From Euptelea pleiosperma (taxonomy: Eukaryota > Streptophyta > Magnoliopsida > Ranunculales > Eupteleaceae), in contig JASUTR010000053.1 of the NCBI GenBank assembly GCA_035048495.1, positions 1 to 64,000 on the forward strand: a stretch of DNA of 64,000 bases. The letters are read 5' to 3'. Both the position numbers and the translations under genes were made by a program. Shown one piece after another: positions 12,521 to 26,913 of the stretch (within the stretch, counting starts at the first letter, position 1; every line of letters begins with the position of its first letter). The notes below the pieces were generated by a model, which saw only the letters and a program-made list of their open reading frames with translations, had not been told where the DNA came from and ran no database searches.

Positions 12521-14869
12521 GTCGCAACCGAACCTCGTAACTTGACTCAAACTCTTCCATTACTATTGTTTCAACACATTTGAAGTGTTTGAACAAGATT
12601 CGGGACAGTCGAAACAAGTTAGCTCCATCCGTGCGTCAACGTCTCAAATTGGACTCAGTTTGTGTGTTACATTCCAAAGCCTATAACTTGTGACTTTGTC
12701 GCAACCGAACCTCGTAACTTTACTCAAACTCTTCCATTACTATTGTTTCAACACATTTGAAGTGTTGGAACAAGATTTGGGACAGTCGAAACAAGTTAGC
12801 TCCATCCGTGCGTCAACGTCTCAAATTGGACTCAGTTTGTGTGTTACATTCCAAAGCCTATAACTTGTGACTTTGTCGCAACCGAACCTCGTAATTGACT
12901 CAAACTCTTCCATTACTATTGTTTCAACACATTTGAAGTGTTTGAACAAGATTCGGGACAGTCGAAACAAGTTAGCTCCATCCGTGCGTCAACGTCTCAA
13001 ATTGGACTCAGTTTGTGTGTTACATTCCGAAGCCTATAACTTGTGACTTTGTCGTAACCGAACCTCGTAATTGGACTCAAACTCTTCCATTACTATTGTT
13101 TCAACACATTTGAAGTGTTGGAACAAGATTTGGGACAGTCGAAACAAGTTAGCTCCATCCGTGCGTCAACGTCTCAAATTGGACTCAGTTTGTGTGTTAC
13201 ATTCCGAAGCCTATAACTTGGGACTTTGTCGTAACCGAACCTCGTAATTGGACTCAAACTCTTCCATTACTATTGTTTCAACACATTTGAAGTGTTTGAA
13301 CAAGATTCGGGACAGTCGAAACAAGTTAGCTCCATCCGTGCGTCAACGTCTCAAATTGGACTCAGTTTGTGTGTTACATTCCAAAGCCTATAACTTGTGA
13401 CTTTGTCGCAACCGAACCTCGTAACTTTACTCAAACTCTTCCATTACTATTGTTTCAACACATTTGAAGTGTTTGAACAAGATTCGGGACAGTCGAAACA
13501 AGTTAGCTCCATCCGTGCGTCAACGTCTCAAATTGGACTCAGTTTGTGTGTTACATTCCGAAGCCTATAACTTGTGACTTTGTCGCAACCGAACCTCGTA
13601 ATTGGACTCAAACTCTTCCATTACTATTGTTTCAACATATTTGAAGTGTTGGAATAAGATTTGGGACAGTCGAAACAAGTTAGCTCCATCCGTGCGTCAA
13701 CGTCTCAAATTGGACTCAGTTTGTGTGTTACATTCCGAAGCCTATAACTTGGGACTTTGTCGTAACCGAACCTCGTAATTGGACTCAAACTCTTCCATTA
13801 CTATTGTTTCAACACATTTGAAGTGTTTGAACAAGATTTGGGACAGTCGAAACAAGTTAGCTCCATCCGTGCGTCAACGTCTCAAATTGGACTCAGTTTG
13901 TGTGTTACATTCCAAAGCCTATAACTTGTGACTTTGTCGTAACCGAACCTCGTAATTGGACTCAAACTCTTCCATTACTATTGTTTCAACACATTTGAAG
14001 TGTTTGAACAAGATTCGGGACAGTCGAAACAAGTTAGCTCCATCCGTGCGTCAACGTCTCAAATTGGACTCAGTTTGTGTGTTACATTCCAAAGCCTATA
14101 ACTTGTGACTTTGTCGCAACCGAACCTCGTAACTTTACTCAAACTCTTCCATTACTATTGTTTCAACACATTTGAAGTGTCGAAGAAGATTCGGGACTGT
14201 CGAAACAAGTTAGCTCCATCCGTGCGTCAACGTCTCAAATTGGACTCAGTTTGTGTGTTACATTCCGAAGCCTATAACTTGTGACTTTGTCGCAACCGAC
14301 CTCGTAATTGGACTCAAACTCTTCCATTACTATTGTTTCAACATATTTGAAGTGTTGGAATAAGATTTGGGACAGTCGAAACAAGTTAGCTCCATCCGTG
14401 CGTCAACGTCTCAAATTGGACTCAGTTTGTGTGTTACATTCCGAAGCCTATAACTTGGGACTTTGTCGTAACCGAACCTCGTAATTGGACTCAAACTCTT
14501 CCATTACTATTGTTTCAACACATTTGAAGTGTTTGAACAAGATTTGGGACAGTCGAAACAAGTTAGCTCCATCCGTGCGTCAACGTCTCAAATTGGACTC
14601 AGTTTGTGTGTTACATTCCAAAGCCTATAACTTGTGACATTTTCGTAACCGAACCTCGTAATTGGACTCAAACTCTTCCATTACTATTGTTTCAACACAT
14701 TTGAAGTGTTTGAACAAGATTCGGGACAGTCGAAACAAGTTAGCTCCATCCGTGCGTCAACGTCTCAAATTGGACTCAGTTTGTGTGTTACATTCCAAAG
14801 CCTATAACTTGTGACTTTGTCGCAACCGAACCTCGTAACTTTACTCAAACTCTTCCATTACTATTGTTT
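12520..14869 (+). repeat. Spacer monomers between block copies 2 and 3
   Basis: About 13 monomers, mostly common CACATTT types. One has the one-base-shortened CGTAATTGACTC (near 12893). One has GTGTCGAAGAAG (near 14178), a marker also seen near 3920, 23201, 26914, 28505, 49728 and 54494. It ends just before the third copy of the recurrent block. No other sequence is present. Confidence 0.8.
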
Positions 14870-17800
14870 CAACACATTTGAAGTGTTGGAACAAGATTTG
14901 GGACAGTCGAAACAAGTTAGCTCCATCCGTGCGTCAACGTCTCAAATTGGACTCAGTTTGTGTGTTACATTCCGAAGCCTATAACTTGGGACTTTGTCGT
15001 AACCGAACCTCGTAACTTTACTCAAACTCTTCCATTACTATTGTTTCAACACATGTGAAGTGTTTGAACAAGATTCGGGACAGTCGAAACAAGTTAGCTC
15101 CATCCGTGCGTCAACGTCTCAAATTGGACTCAGTTTGTGTGTTACATTCCAAAGCCTATAACTTGTGACATTTTCGTAACCGAACCTCGTAATTGGACTC
15201 AAACTCTTCCATTACTATTGTTTCAACACATTTGAAGTGTTTGAACAAGATTCGGGACAGTCGAAACAAGTTAGCTCCATCCGTGCGTCAACGTCTCAAA
15301 TTGGACTCAGTTTGTGTGTTACATTCCAAAGCCTATAACTTGTGACTTTGTCGCAACCGAACCTCGTAACTTTACTCAAACTCTTCCATTACTATTGTTT
15401 CAACATATTTGAAGTGTTGGAATAAGATTTGGGACAGTCGAAACAAGTTAGCTCCATCCGTGCGTCAACGTCTCAAATTGGACTCAGTTTGTGTGTTACA
15501 TTCCGAAGCCTATAACTTGGGACTTTGTCGTAACCGAACCTCGTAATTGGACTCAAACTCTTCCATTACTATTGTTTCAACACATGTGAAGTGTTTGAAC
15601 AAGATTCGGGACAGTCGAAACAAGTTAGCTCCATCCGTGCGTCAACGTCTCAAATTGGACTCAGTTTGTGTGTTACATTCCAAAGCCTATAACTTGTGAC
15701 TTTGTCGCAACCGAACCTCGTAACTTTACTCAAACTCTTCCATTACTATTGTTTCAACATATTTGAAGTGTTGGAATAAGATTTGGGACAGTCGAAACAA
15801 GTTAGCTCCATCCGTGCGTCAACGTCTCAAATTGGACTCAGTTTGTGTGTTACATTCCGAAGCCTATAACTTGGGACTTTGTCGTAACCGAACCTCGTAA
15901 TTGGACTCAAACTCTTCCATTACTATTGTTTCAACACATGTGAAGTGTTTGAACAAGATTCGGGACAGTCGAAACAAGTTAGCTCCATCCGTGCGTCAAC
16001 GTCTCAAATTGGACTCAGTTTGTGTGTTACATTCCAAAGCCTATAACTTGTGACTTTGTCGCAACCGAACCTCGTAACTTTACTCAAACTCTTCCATTAC
16101 TATTGTTTCAACACATTTGAAGTGTTTGAACAAGATTCGGGACAGTCGAAACAAGTTAGCTCCATCCGTGCGTCAACGTCTCGAATTGGACTCAGTTTGT
16201 GTGTTACATTCCAAAGCCTATAAATTGTGACTTTGTCGCAACCAAACCTCGTAACTTTACTCAAACTCTTCCATTACTATTGTTTCATCACATTTGAAGT
16301 GTCCGAAGAAGATTCGGGACTGTCGAAACAAGTTAGCTCCATCCGTGCGTCAACGTTTAAAATTGGACTCAGTTTGTGTGTTACATTCCGAAGCCTATAA
16401 CTTGTGACTTTGTCGCAACCGGACCTCGTAATTGGACTAAAACTCTTACATTACTATTGTTTCAACATATTTGAAGTGTTGGAATAAGATTTGGGACAGT
16501 CGAAACAAGTTAGCTCCATCCGTGCGTCAACGTCTCAAATTGGACTCAGTTTGTGTGTTACATTCCGAAGCCTATAACTTGGGACTTTGTCGTAACCGAA
16601 CCTCGTAATTGGACTCAAACTCTTCCATTACTATTGTTTCAACACATTTGAAGTGTTTGAACAAGATTTGGGACAGTCGAAACAAGTTAGCTCCATCCGT
16701 GCGTCAACGTCTCAAATTGGACTCAGTTTGTGTGTTACATTCCAAAGCCTATAACTTGTGACATTTTCGTAACCGAACCTCGTAATTGGACTCAAACTCT
16801 TCCATTACTTTTGTTTCAACACATTTGAAGTGTTTGAACAAGATTCGGGACAGTCGAAACAAGTTAGCTCCATCCGTACGTCAACGTCTCAAATTGGACT
16901 CAGTTTGTGTGTTACATTCCAAAGCCTATAACTTGTGACTTTGTCGCAACCGAACCTCGTAACTTTACTCAAACTCTTCCATTACTATTGTTTCAACACA
17001 TGTGAAGTGTTTGAACAAGATTCGGGACAGTCGAAACAAGTTAGCTCAATCCGTGCGTCAACGTCTCAAATTGGACTCAGTTTGTGTGTTACATTCCAAA
17101 GCCTATAACTTGTGACTTTGTCGCAACCGAACCTCGTAACTTTAGACAAACTATTCCATTACTATTGTTTCAACACATTTGAAGTGTTGGAACAAGATTT
17201 GGGACAGTCAAAACAAGTTAGCTCCATCCGTGCGTCAACGTCTCAAATTCGACTCAGTTTGTGTGTTACATTCCAAAGCCTATAACTTGTGACTTTGTCG
17301 CAACCGAACCTCGTAACTTCACTCAAACTCTTCCATCACTATTGTTTCAACACATTTGAAGTGTTTGAACTAGATTCGGGACTGTCGAAACAAGTTAGCT
17401 CCATCCGTGCGTCAACGTCTCAAATTGGACTCAGTTTGTGTGTTACATTCGGAAGCCTATAACTTGTGACTTTGTCGCAACCAAACCTCGTAACTTTACT
17501 CAAACTCTTCCATTACTATTGTTTCAACACATTTGAAGTGTCCGAACAAGATTCGGGACTGTCGAAACAAGTTAGCTCCATCCGTGCGTCAACGTCTCAA
17601 ATTGGACTCAGTTTGTGTGTTACATTCCGAAGCCTATAACTTGTGACTTTGTCGCAACCGGACCTCGTAATTGGACTAAAACTCTTACATTACTATTGTT
17701 TCAACATATTTGAAGTGTTGGAATAAGATTTGGGACAGTCGAAACAAGTTAGCTCCATCCGTGCGTCAACGTCTCAAATTGGACTCAGTTTGTGTGTTAC

Positions 17801-18040
17801 ATTCCGAAGCCTATAACTTGGGACTTTGTCGTAACCGAACCTCGTAATTGGACTCAAACTCTTCCATTACTATTGTTTCAACACATTTGAAGTGTTTGAA
17901 CAAGATTTGGGACAGTCGAAACAAGTTAGCTCCATCCGTGCGTCAACGTCTCAAATTGGACTCAGTTTGTGTGTTACATTCCAAAGCCTATAACTTGTGA
18001 CATTTTCGTAACCGAACCTCGTAATTGGACTCAAACTCTT
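14870..18040 (+). repeat. Recurrent higher-order block, copy 3
   Basis: This copy is offset from copy 2 by 5,837 bp (33 monomers) at three independent markers: TTTCATCACATTTG (16283), GCTCAATCCG (17044) and CTTTAGACAAAC (near 17139). Its private changes include CCTATAAATTG (near 16218) and TTCGGAAGCC (near 17448). Two TAAAACTCTTAC monomers lie near 16437 and 17674. After about 18,040 the order departs from copy 2. Confidence 0.85.
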
Positions 18041-19119
18041 CCATTACTATTGTTTCAACACATTTGAAGTGTTTGAACAAGATTCGGGACAGTCGAAACA
18101 AGTTAGCTCCATCCGTGCGTCAACGTCTCAAATTGGACTCAGTTTGTGTGTTACATTCCAAAGCCTATAACTTGTGACTTTGTCGCAACCGAACCTCGTA
18201 ACTTGACTCAAACTCTTCCATTACTATTGTTTCAACACATTTGAAGTGTTTGAACAAGATTCGGGACAGTCGAAACAAGTTAGCTCCATCCGTGCGTCAA
18301 CGTCTCAAATTGGACTCAGTTTGTGTGTTACATTCCAAAGCCTATAACTTGTGACTTTGTCGCAACCGAACCTCGTAACTTTACTCAAACTCTTCCATTA
18401 CTATTGTTTCAACACATTTGAAGTGTTCGAAGAAGATTCGGGACTGTCGAAACAAGTTAGCTCCATCCGTGCGTCAACGTCTCAAATTGGACTCAGTTTG
18501 TGTGTTACATTCCGAAGCCTATAACTTGTGACTTTGTCGCAACCGAACCTCGTAATTGGACTCAAACTCTTCCATTACTATTGTTTCAACATATTTGAAG
18601 TGTTGGAATAAGATTTGGGACAGTCGAAACAAGTTAGCTCCATCCGTGCGTCAACGTCTCAAATTGGACTCAGTTTGTGTGTTACATTCCGAAGCCTATA
18701 ACTTGGGACTTTGTCGTAACCGAACCTCGTAATTGGACTCAAACTCTTCCATTACTATTGTTTCAACACATTTGAAGTGTTTGAACAAGATTTGGGACAG
18801 TCGAAACAAGTTAGCTCCATCCGTGCGTCAACGTCTCAAATTGGACTCAGTTTGTGTGTTACATTCCAAAGCCTATAACTTGTGACATTGTCGTAACCGA
18901 ACCTCGTAATTGGACTCAAACTCTTCCATTACTATTGTTTCAACACATTTGAAGTGTTTGAACAAGATTCGGGACAGTCGAAACAAGTTAGCTCCATCCG
19001 TGCGTCAACGTCTCAAATTGGACTCAGTTTGTGTGTTACATTCCAAAGCCTATAACTTGTGACTTTGTCGCAACCGAACCTCGTAACTTTACTCAAACTC
19101 TTCCATTACTATTGTTTCA
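18040..19119 (+). repeat. Spacer monomers between block copies 3 and 4
   Basis: About six monomers. They include CTTGACTC (near 18202), GTTCGAAGAAG with GGGACTG (near 18427) and a TGACATTGTCGT monomer (near 18885) that combines halves of the TGACATTTTCGT and TGACTTTGTCGT alleles. Only satellite is present. Confidence 0.8.
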
Positions 19120-21950
19120 ACATATTTGAAGTGTTGGAATAAGATTTGGGACAGTCGAAACAAGTTAGCTCCATCCGTGCGTCAACGTCTCAAATTGGAC
19201 TCAGTTTGTGTGTTACATTCCGAAGCCTATAACTTGGGACTTTGTCGTAACCGAACCTCGTAATTGGACTCAAACTCTTCCATTACTATTGTTTCAACAC
19301 ATGTGAAGTGTTTGAACAAGATTCGGGACAGTCGAAACAAGTTAGCTCCATCCGTGCGTCAACGTCTCAAATTGGACTCAGTTTGTGTGTTACATTCCAA
19401 AGCCTATAACTTGTGACTTTGTCGTAACCGAACCTCGTAATTGGACTCAAACTCTTCCATTACTATTGTTTCAACACATTTGAAGTGTTTGAACAAGATT
19501 CGGGACAGTCGAAACAAGTTAGCTCCATCCGTGCGTCAACGTCTCAAATTGGACTCAGTTTGTGTGTTACATTCCAAAGCCTATAACTTGTGACTTTGTC
19601 GCAACCGAACCTCGTAACTTTACTCAAACTCTTCCATTACTATTGTTTCAACATATTTGAAGTGTTGGAACAAGATTTGGGACAGTCGAAACAAGTTAGC
19701 TCCATCCGTGCGTCAACGTCTCAAATTGGACTCAGTTTGTGTGTTACATTCCGAAGCCTATAACTTGGACTTTGTCGTAACCGAACCTCGTAATTGGACT
19801 CAAACTCTTCCATTACTATTGTTTCAACACATGTGAAGTGTTTGAACAAGATTCGGGACAGTCGAAACAAGTTAGCTCCATCCGTGCGTCAACGTCTCAA
19901 ATTGGACTCAGTTTGTGTGTTACATTCCAAAGCCTATAACTTGTGACTTTGTCGCAACCGAACCTCGTAACTTTACTCAAACTCTTCCATTACTATTGTT
20001 TCAACATATTTGAAGTGTTGGAATAAGATTTGGGACAGTCGAAACAAGTTAGCTCCATCCGTGCGTCAACGTCTCAAATTGGACTCAGTTTGTGTGTTAC
20101 ATTCCGAAGCCTATAACTTGGGACTTTGTCGTAACCGAACCTCGTAATTGGACTCAAACTCTTCCATTACTATTGTTTCAACACATGTGAAGTGTTTGAA
20201 CAAGATTCGGGACAGTCGAAACAAGTTAGCTCCATCCGTGCGTCAACGTCTCAAATTGGACTCAGTTTGTGTGTTACATTCCAAAGCCTATAACTTGTGA
20301 CTTTGTCGCAACCGAACCTCGTAACTTTACTCAAACTCTTCCATTACTATTGTTTCAACACATTTGAAGTGTTTGAACAAGATTCGGGACAGTCGAAACA
20401 AGTTAGCTCCATCCGTGCGTCAACGTCTCGAATTGGACTCAGTTTGTGTGTTACATTCCAAAGCCTATAACTTGTGACTTTGTCGCAACCAAACCTCGTA
20501 ACTTTACTCAAACTCTTCCATTACTATTGTTTCATCACATTTGAAGTGTCCGAAGAAGATTCGGGACTGTCGAAACAAGTTAGCTCCATCCGTGCGTCAA
20601 CGTTAAAATTGGACTCAGTTTGTGTGTTACATTCCGAAGCCTATAACTTGTGACTTTGTCGCAACCGGACCTCGTAATTGGACTAAAACTCTTACATTAC
20701 TATTGTTTCAACATATTTGAAGTGTTGGAATAAGATTTGGGACAGTCGAAACAAGTTAGCTCCATCCGTGCGTCAACGTCTCAAATTGGACTCAGTTTGT
20801 GTGTTACATTCCGAAGCCTATAACTTGGGACTTTGTCGTAACCGAACCTCGTAATTGGACTCAAACTCTTCCATTACTATTGTTTCAACACATTTGAAGT
20901 GTTTGAACAAGATTTGGGACAGTCGAAACAAGTTAGCTCCATCCGTGCGTCAACGTCTCAAATTGGACTCAGTTTGTGTGTTACATTCCAAAGCCTATAA
21001 CTTGTGACATTTTCGTAACCGAACCTCGTAATTGGACTCAAACTCTTCCATTACTTTTGTTTCAACACATTTGAAGTGTTTGAACAAGATTCGGGACAGT
21101 CGAAACAAGTTAGCTCCATCCGTACGTCAACGTCTCAAATTGGACTCAGTTTGTGTGTTACATTCCAAAGCCTATAACTTGTGACTTTGTCGCAACCGAA
21201 CCTCGTAACTTTACTCAAACTCTTCCATTACTATTGTTTCAACACATGTGAAGTGTTTGAACAAGATTCGGGACAGTCGAAACAAGTTAGCTCCATCCGT
21301 GCGTCAACGTCTCAAATTGGACTCAGTTTGTGTGTTACATTCCAAAGCCTATAACTTGTGACTTTGTCGCAACCGAACCTCGTAACTTTACTCAAACTCT
21401 TCCATTACTATTGTTTCAACACATTTGAAGTGTTGGAACAAGATTTGGGACAGTCGAAACAAGTTAGCTCCATCCGTGCGTCAACGTCTCAAATTGGACT
21501 CAGTTTGTGTGTTACATTCCAAAGCCTATAACTTGTGACTTTGTCGCAACCGAACCTCGTAACTTCACTCAAACTCTTCCATTACTATTGTTTCAACACA
21601 TTTGAAGTGTTTGAACAAGATTCGGGACTGTCGAAACAAGTTAGCTCCATCCGTGCGTCAACGTCTCAAATTGGACTCAGTTTGTGTGTTACATTCGAAG
21701 CCTATAACTTGTGACTTTGTCGCAACCGAACCTCGTAACTTTACTCAAACTCTTCCATTACTATTGTTTCAACACATTTGAAGTGTTCGAACAAGATTCG
21801 GGACAGTCGAAACAAGTTAGCTCCATCCGTGCGTCAACGTCTCAAATTGGACTCAGTTTGTGTGTTACATTCCGAAGCCTATAACTTGTGACTTTGTCGC
21901 AACCGAACCTCGTAATTGGACTCAAACTCTTCCATTACTATTGTTTCAAC
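19120..21950 (+). repeat. Recurrent higher-order block, copy 4 (partly converted)
   Basis: Offset from copy 3 by 4,247 bp (24 monomers) at TTTCATCACATTTG (20530). It carries GTCTCGAATTGG, CGTTAAAATTGG, TTACTTTTGTTTC and CCGTACGTC. In its 3' third several markers have reverted to common alleles: GAACTAGATTC is GAACAAGATTC (near 21613), GTCCGAACAAG is GTTCGAACAAG (near 21786), GGACGG is GGACAG, and the second TAAAACTCTTAC is TCAAACTCTTCC (near 21920). This looks like a copy partly overwritten by neighbouring monomers. Confidence 0.8.
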
Positions 21951-23202
21951 ATATTTGAAGTGTTGGAATAAGATTTGGGACAGTCGAAACAAGTTAGCTC
22001 CATCCGTGCGTCAACGTCTCAAATTGGACTCAGTTTGTGTGTTACATTCCGAAGCCTATAACTTGGGACTTTGTCGTAACCGAACCTCGTAATTGGACTC
22101 AAACTCTTCCATTACTATTGTTTCAACACATTTGAAGTGTTTGAACAAGATTTGGGACAGTCGAAACAAGTTAGCTCCATCCGTGCGTCAACGTCTCAAA
22201 TTGGACTCAGTTTGTGTGTTACATTCCAAAGCCTATAACTTGTGACTTTGTCGTAACCGAACCTCGTAATTGGACTCAAACTCTTCCATTACTATTGTTT
22301 CAACATATTTGAAGTGTTGGAATAAGATTTGGGACAGTCGAAACAAGTTAGCTCCATCCGTGCGTCAACGTCTCAAATTGGACTCAGTTTGTGTGTTACA
22401 TTCCGAAGCCTATAACTTGGGACTTTGTCGTAACCGAACCTCGTAATTGGACTCAAACTCTTCCATTACTATTGTTTCAACACATTTGAAGTGTTTGAAC
22501 AAGATTCGGGACAGTCGAAACAAGTTAGCTCCATCCGTGCGTCAACGTCTCAAATTGGACTCAGTTTGTGTGTTACATTCCAAAGCCTATAACTTGTGAC
22601 TTTGTCGCAACCGAACCTCGTAACTTGACTCAAACTCTTCCATTACTATTGTTTCAACACATTTGAAGTGTTTGAACAAGATTCGGGACAGTCGAAACAA
22701 GTTAGCTCCATCCGTGCGTCAACGTCTCAAATTGGACTCAGTTTGTGTGTTACATTCCAAAGCCTATAACTTGTGACTTTGTCGCAACCGAACCTCGTAA
22801 CTTGACTCAAACTCTTCCATTACTATTGTTTCAACACATTTGAAGTGTTTGAACAAGATTCGGGACAGTCGAAACAAGTTAGCTCCATCCGTGCGTCAAC
22901 GTCTCAAATTGGACTCAGTTTGTGTGTTACATTCCAAAGCCTATAACTTGTGACTTTGTCGCAACCGAACCTCGTAACTTTACTCAAACTCTTCCATTAC
23001 TATTGTTTCAACACATTTGAAGTGTTTGAACAAGATTCGGGACAGTCGAAACAAGTTAGCTCCATCCGTGCGTCAACGTCTCAAATTGGACTCAGTTTGT
23101 GTGTTACATTCCAAAGCCTATAACTTGTGACTTTGTCGCAACCAAACCTCGTAACTTTACTCAAACTCTTCCATTACTATTGTTTCAACACATTTGAAGT
23201 GT
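21951..23202 (+). repeat. Array segment of common monomers
   Basis: About seven monomers, several with CTTGACTC (near 22623 and 22801) and CACATTT plus GATTCGGG. These common types become dominant in the centre of the window. No gene is present. Confidence 0.8.
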
Positions 23203-26200
23203 CGAAGAAGATTCGGGACTGTCGAAACAAGTTAGCTCCATCCGTGCGTCAACGTCTCAAATTGGACTCAGTTTGTGTGTTACATTCCGAAGCCTATAAC
23301 TTGTGACTTTGTCGCAACCGACCTCGTAATTGGACTAAAACTCTTACATTACTATTGTTTCAACATATTTGAAGTGTTGGAATAAGATTTGGGACAGTCG
23401 AAACAAGTTAGCTCCATCCGTGCGTCAACGTCTCAAATTGGACTCAGTTTGTGTGTTACATTCCGAAGCCTATAACTTGGGACTTTGTCGTAACCGAACC
23501 TCGTAATTGGACTCAAACTCTTCCATTACTATTGTTTCAACACATTTGAAGTGTTTGAACAAGATTTGGGACAGTCGAAACAAGTTAGCTCCATCCGTGC
23601 GTCAACGTCTCAAATTGGACTCAGTTTGTGTGTTACATTCCAAAGCCTATAACTTGTGACATTTTCGTAACCGAACCTCGTAATTGGACTCAAACTCTTC
23701 CATTACTATTGTTTCAACACATTTGAAGTGTTTGAACAAGATTCGGGACAGTCGAAACAAGTTAGCTCCATCCGTGCGTCAACGTCTCAAATTGGACTCA
23801 GTTTGTGTGTTACATTCCAAAGCCTATAACTTGTGACTTTGTCGCAACCGAACCTCGTAACTTTACTCAAACTCTTCCATTACTATTGTTTCAACATATT
23901 TGAAGTGTTGGAATAAGATTTGGGACAGTCGAAACAAGTTAGCTCCATCCGTGCGTCAACGTCTCAAATTGGACTCAGTTTGTGTGTTACATTCCGAAGC
24001 CTATAACTTGGGACTTTGTCGTAACCGAACCTCGTAATTGGACTCAAACTCTTCCATTACTATTGTTTCAACACATGTGAAGTGTTTGAACAAGATTCGG
24101 GACAGTCGAAACAAGTTAGCTCCATCCGTGCGTCAACGTCTCAAATTGGACTCAGTTTGTGTGTTACATTCCAAAGCCTATAACTTGTGACTTTGTCGCA
24201 ACCGAACCTCGTAACTTTACTCAAACTCTTCCATTACTATTGTTTCAACATATTTGAAGTGTTGGAATAAGATTTGGGACAGTCGAAACAAGTTAGCTCC
24301 ATCCGTGCGTCAACGTCTCAAATTGGACTCAGTTTGTGTGTTACATTCCGAAGCCTATAACTTGGGACTTTGTCGTAACCGAACCTCGTAATTGGACTCA
24401 AACTCTTCCATTACTATTGTTTCAACACATGTGAAGTGTTTGAACAAGATTCGGGACAGTCGAAACAAGTTAGCTCCATCCGTGCGTCAACGTCTCAAAT
24501 TGGACTCAGTTTGTGTGTTACATTCCAAAGCCTATAACTTGTGACTTTGTCGCAACCGAACCTCGTAACTTTACTCAAACTCTTCCATTACTATTGTTTC
24601 AACACATTTGAAGTGTTTGAACAAGATTCGGGACAGTCGAAACAAGTTAGCTCCATCCGTGCGTCAACGTCTCAAATTGGACTCAGTTTGTGTGTTACAT
24701 TCCAAAGCCTATAACTTGTGACTTTGTCGCAACCGAACCTCGTAACTTTACTCAAACTCTTCCATTACTATTGTTTCAACACATTTGAAGTGTTCGAACA
24801 AGATTCGGGACAGTCGAAACAAGTTAGCTCCATCCGTGCGTCAACGTCTCAAATTGGACTCAGTTTGTGTGTTACATTCCGAAGCCTATAACTTGTGACT
24901 TTGTCGCAACCGACCTCGTAATTGAACTCAAACTCTTCCATTACTATTGTTTCAACATATTTGAAGTGTTGGAATAAGATTTGGGACAGTCGAAACAAGT
25001 TAGCTCCATCCGTGCGTCAACGTCTCAAATTGGACTCAGTTTGTGTGTTACATTCCGAAGCCTATAACTTGGGACTTTGTCGTAACCGAACCTCGTAATT
25101 GGACTCAAACTCTTCCATTACTATTGTTTCAACACATTTGAAGTGTTTGAACAAGATTTGGGACAGTCGAAACAAGTTAGCTCCATCCGTGCGTCAACGT
25201 CTCAAATTGGACTCAGTTTGTGTGTTACATTCCAAAGCCTATAACTTGTGACATTTTCGTAACCGAACCTCGTAATTGGACTCAAACTCTTCCATTACTA
25301 TTGTTTCAACACATTTGAAGTGTTTGAACAAGATTCGGGACAGTCGAAACAAGTTAGCTCCATCCGTGCGTCAACGTCTCAAATTGGACTCAGTTTGTGT
25401 GTTACATTCCAAAGCCTATAACTTGTGACTTTGTCGCAACCGAACCTCGTAACTTTACTCAAACTCTTCCATTACTATTGTTTCAACACATTTGAAGTGT
25501 TTGAACAAGATTCGGGACAGTCGAAACAAGTTAGCTCCATCCGTGCGTCAACGTCTCAAATTGGACTCAGTTTGTGTGTTACATTCCGAAGCCTATAACT
25601 TGTGACTTTGTCGCAACCGAACCTCGTAACTTTACTCAAACTCTTCCATTACTATTGTTTCAACACATGTGAAGTGTTTGAACAAGATTCGGGACAGTCG
25701 AAACAAGTTAGCTCCATCCGTGCGTCAACGTCTCAAATTGGACTCAGTTTGTGTGTTACATTCCAAAGCCTATAACTTGTGACTTTGTCGCAACCGAACC
25801 TCGTAACTTGACTCAAACTCTTCCATTACTATTGTTTCAACACATTTGAAGTGTTTGAACAAGATTCGGGACAGTCGAAACAAGTTAGCTCCATCCGTGC
25901 GTCAACGTCTCAAATTGGACTCAGTTTGTGTGTTACATTCCAAAGCCTATAACTTGTGACTTTGTCGCAACCGAACCTCGTAACTTTACTCAAACTCTTC
26001 CATTACTATTGTTTCAACACATTTGAAGTGTTGAACAAGATTTGGGACAGTCGAAACAAGTTAGCTCCATCCGTGCGTCAACGTCTCAAATTGGACTCAG
26101 TTTGTGTGTTACATTCCGAAGCCTATAACTTGTGACTTTGTCGCAACCGAACCTCGTAATTGGACTCAAACTCTTCCATTACTATTGTTTCAACATATTT

Positions 26201-26913
26201 GAAGTGTTGGAATAAGATTTGGGACAGTCGAAACAAGTTAGCTCCATCCGTGCGTCAACGTCTCAAATTGGACTCAGTTTGTGTGTTACATTCCAAAGCC
26301 TATAACTTGTGACTTTGTCGTAACCGAACCTCGTAATTGGACTCAAACTCTTCCATTACTATTGTTTCAACACATTTGAAGTGTTTGAACAAGATTTGGG
26401 ACAGTCGAAACAAGTTAGCTCCATCCGTGCGTCAACGTCTCAAATTGGACTCAGTTTGTGTGTTACATTCCAAAGCCTATAACTTGTGACTTTGTCGTAA
26501 CCGAACCTCGTAATTGGACTCAAACTCTTCCATTACTATTGTTTCAACACATTTGAAGTGTTGGAATAAGATTTGGGACAGTCGAAACAAGTTAGCTCCA
26601 TCCGTGCGTCAACGTCTCAAATTGGACTCAGTTTGTGTGTTACATTCCAAAGCCTATAACTTGTGACTTTGTCGCAACCGAACCTCGTAACTTTACTCAA
26701 ACTCTTCCATTACTATTGTTTCAACACATTTGAAGTGTTTGAACAAGATTCGGGACAGTCGAAACAAGTTAGCTCCATCCGTGCGTCAACGTCTCAAATT
26801 GGACTCAGTTTGTGTGTTACATTCCAAAGCCTATAACTTGTGACTTTGTCGCAACCGAACCTCGTAACTTTACTCAAACTCTTCCATTACTATTGTTTCA
26901 ACACATTTGAAGT
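23203..26913 (+). repeat. 21-monomer higher-order repeat, copy 1
   Basis: The unit begins at the GTCGAAGAAG marker (23201) and spans about 3.71 kb (21 monomers). The order of CATATTT, CACATGT, TGACATTTTCGT and GTTGAACAAG (26031) monomers matches the next 3.71 kb. One internal TAAAACTCTTAC monomer lies near 23331. Position 24917 has a private ATTGAACTC in place of ATTGGACTC. Confidence 0.85.
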
